In this document: positions 62,428 through 64,000 of the stretch, in pieces
How the letters are laid out: each line of letters starts with the position of its first letter
Position numbering within the stretch: the first letter of the stretch is position 1
NCBI GenBank assembly: GCA_040385525.1
Contig: JAZKHE010000011.1
Coordinates: forward strand, 62,001 to 126,000
DNA from: JAZKHE01 sp040385525
GTDB lineage: Bacteria > Bacteroidota > Bacteroidia > UBA4408
Length of the DNA: 64,000 bases
Reading direction: 5' to 3'
Notes under the pieces: generated by a model
Told to the model about the DNA's origin: nothing
Seen by the model: only the letters and a program-made list of their open reading frames with translations
Databases searched by the model: none
Translations under genes and position numbers: made by a program

Positions 62428-63910
62428 TTTTTTGTTTTGCTATAAAAATAGAATTATAAATCCAAACTATTGCATAGCTAAAGCAAATAATTAAAAATGG
62501 CCAAGTAGGAACAAAGTACCTTGGTTCGGCTGCCCTTAAAAATATGGGGTGAATTAGAGCCGAATAAACTATTATTCCTGTTAAAATGGTAATGTTATTT
62601 ATTTTAAAACTCTTTTTAATGAGAAGGAATACACCAACAAAACCTATAAAAAGCGTAATGATATACAAAAGCGAATAAAATACTTTAACTAGGTATTCAA
62701 ATTTATTTAATTCAGCAGAGGATTTAAAAAATAGATTTTGTGTGCCAGAGTGAATAAAGAAATTTTTTGTAATTAATAAAGGAGATTTAATGTAGTACAA
62801 ATAAGGTTTTTCTGATTTTATTGATTGAGTAAAATTATTAAAACTAGTTCGTATTTCTTGCGTTAGAGTTTTGTTTTGTTCTATTGTAAGAGTAGTATCT
62901 TTTAAAACAGAAATAACCTTAGTGCGAATAGAAATTAAACTATCTAAATTAAATTGGCTTGTGTAAATATCAGTAGGCAGTTTTGTGTTGCGATCTACCC
63001 CTTTTCCAAATTCAACATTATCTCCAAATCCAAACCATCTAATTTCTGCGCCTGTTTCCCACCAAATACTGTTTCCACCAAAACTTTGTATAAAGTTTGC
63101 TATAGGTAAAATAATTCCATTTTCTATACTTGGATAATATACAGAGGTAGTTAATGGTGCAACTTTTTTGTGTACAATATAATTTCTAATTATCCAAGTG
63201 GAATCTATTATGATAAAAGAGGATAGAAACAATAAAGTAATCATTAACTTATTTCTTAATTTATCGCGGAATAAATGAACAATAAGAACTAATAAAAATA
63301 AAAACAATAACGGAGAAAATATAGGTCTTAAAAAAATTACTTCTGTTAATGCCAAACCACTAATAAAGAGGTGTAGATAGTTCTTGGTTTCTGTGAAATT
63401 TAGAAACAAATAAAAAGCAATTATCAAAAATGAAGTCGCTAAACTTTCTGTTAATAAAATGTCAAGATATAAATCTACATGAGTATTTATTGTGTAAAGC
63501 AAAAATGTTAAATAAAAAACGGAAAGCGATTTAAAAATTTTAAGAGCAAGTTTAGCTAAAAAGTAAGTAGAAATTATTGAGAAAAATAACTGTAAAATAA
63601 TTAAAATATTTAATGCAATAGCTTTTGAAAAAAGCCAGTATAAAGGTAAGTAAAACACACCATAACCAGGCATTCTGTAATCGGGTTGATATTCTCCTTT
63701 ATTGATTAAGTTTTCAATTGGGTCTAAATAAGACTCAGTATCACCACCAAAATGACCCCAAAAACCTTCAACTGGATTAATACCATCTTTGCTTATGCAA
63801 AAAATAAACAAAATTAATTTACAAATAAATGCAATTGAAATCCAGACCTTCCAGTTATCTGGACTAGGGAGTTTACTTTCAATTTTTTTTAAACTATTTT
63901 GTAGCTTCAT
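62417..63910 (-). CDS. Polytopic GT-C-type glycosyltransferase (GT39/ArnT-like fold)
   Basis: A 497-residue membrane protein with about 11-12 helices. Between the first two helices is the acidic loop WGHFGGDTESYLDPIENLI, with YRMPGYGVFYLPLYWLF close after; such D-x-E and R-x-PGY elements recur in undecaprenyl-phosphate-sugar-using GT-C enzymes. A long periplasmic segment (about 275-385) carries WWETGAEIRWFGFGDNVEFG. Paired by an 11-base overlap with the GtrB-like gene at 61474. Its start overlaps the epimerase stop by 17 bases, so the unit continues to the right. Substrate unknown. Confidence 0.8.
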   Translation of the reverse strand: MKLQNSLKKIESKLPSPDNWKVWISIAFICKLILFIFCISKDGINPVEGFWGHFGGDTESYLDPIENLINKGEYQPDYRMPGYGVFYLPLYWLFSKAIALNILIILQLFFSIISTYFLAKLALKIFKSLSVFYLTFLLYTINTHVDLYLDILLTESLATSFLIIAFYLFLNFTETKNYLHLFISGLALTEVIFLRPIFSPLLFLFLLVLIVHLFRDKLRNKLMITLLFLSSFIIIDSTWIIRNYIVHKKVAPLTTSVYYPSIENGIILPIANFIQSFGGNSIWWETGAEIRWFGFGDNVEFGKGVDRNTKLPTDIYTSQFNLDSLISIRTKVISVLKDTTLTIEQNKTLTQEIRTSFNNFTQSIKSEKPYLYYIKSPLLITKNFFIHSGTQNLFFKSSAELNKFEYLVKVFYSLLYIITLFIGFVGVFLLIKKSFKINNITILTGIIVYSALIHPIFLRAAEPRYFVPTWPFLIICFSYAIVWIYNSIFIAKQKNVK

Positions 63911-64000
63911 ACCAATTAATAAAATTTGCTAGTCCTTGTTTTAAACTAACGGTTGGAGCATAGTTTAGTAGTTTTTTTGCTTTTGAAATGTCAGCAAATG
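63894..64000 (-). CDS. NAD-dependent sugar-nucleotide epimerase/dehydratase, C-terminal fragment (cut by window edge)
   Basis: Read on the minus strand from the right edge the frame gives FADISKAKKLLNYAPTVSLK and then QGLANFINWYEATK before a TAG at 63896-63894. This is the well-known end of extended SDR epimerases acting on UDP-glucuronate or UDP-GalNAc, in which ADISKAKKLLGY-x-P-x-VSLE-x-GL-x-x-FV-x-WY precedes the stop. Only about 34 residues are in the window, so the substrate cannot be read. Such enzymes supply activated sugars to the locus. Its stop overlaps the membrane protein gene by 17 bases. Confidence 0.82.
   Translation of the reverse strand, partial: FADISKAKKLLNYAPTVSLKQGLANFINWYEATK

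Noticed and set aside
27461..64000. Possible conventional Wzx/Wzy-type capsule locus
   Set aside because: Wzm/Wzt-type exporter genes are present, no flippase was recognised and only one distant Wzy-like candidate exists, so ABC-dependent export is the better reading.
1..64000. CRISPR arrays, tRNA genes, rRNA genes, insertion sequences and integrases
   Set aside because: Searched for by eye at repeat, cloverleaf and transposase-motif level; none was found.

Overview
The window is AT-rich DNA (about 30% GC by eye) from a member of the Bacteroidota, most like a low-GC Flavobacteriales or related lineage. The evidence is a type IX secretion sorting tail on the PKD-repeat protein at 56420-59596, a Reg_prop/Y_Y_Y hybrid-type sensor kinase, the typical Bacteroidota neighbours rlmH, a DUF4783 gene and nadC, paired 800-residue FtsX permeases, near absence of Shine-Dalgarno sequences, and TAnnTTTG-type promoter -7 boxes. 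No rRNA, tRNA, CRISPR array, transposase or integrase was seen.

Left part (1-17340). The window opens inside the 3' end of a mannose-1-phosphate guanylyltransferase gene, overlapped by a small secreted NTF2-like protein. An NtrY-like kinase and an NtrC-family sigma-54 activator (510-3222, minus) are transcribed away from an export operon (3543-12930, plus) made of an HlyD/MacA-like adaptor, an ABC ATPase, two MacB/FtsX permeases, an M61 peptidase and an AlkD-like protein; a TolC-like gene follows. The 320-bp region between the two units carries a good -24/-12 promoter facing the exporter, a weaker mirror-image one facing the regulators, and three TGTTCG-based sites between them, so the activator probably controls both sides. 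A Gpx-like peroxidase, an L,D-transpeptidase and a three-gene accessory cassette ending in an XRE regulator and a good terminator (16022-17318) follow.

Middle part (17339-27464). Mostly minus-strand housekeeping and envelope genes: YCII-like protein, DinB-like protein, a 14-repeat propeller sensor kinase, an M1 peptidase that appears fused to an outer-membrane Omp85-like barrel, a YihY/BrkB membrane protein, nadC, a DUF4783 protein, and rlmH on the plus strand.

Right part (27461-64000). A surface-polysaccharide locus, mostly minus strand, continuing beyond the right edge where the C-terminus of a sugar-nucleotide epimerase is visible. It holds about a dozen glycosyltransferases, eight SAM methyltransferases, three AsnB-type amidotransferases, a polysaccharide deacetylase, a FemAB/GNAT-like protein, a hexapeptide acyltransferase, a polytopic Wzy-like protein, a GT-C membrane protein with a GtrB-like partner, and an ABC exporter (Wzm at 55457-56317, Wzt with a C-terminal carbohydrate-recognition extension at 52689-53978). 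The layout suggests an ABC-exported, heavily decorated O-antigen-like glycan, with a T9SS cargo gene embedded in the locus. I do not see an initiating sugar-phosphate transferase in the window.
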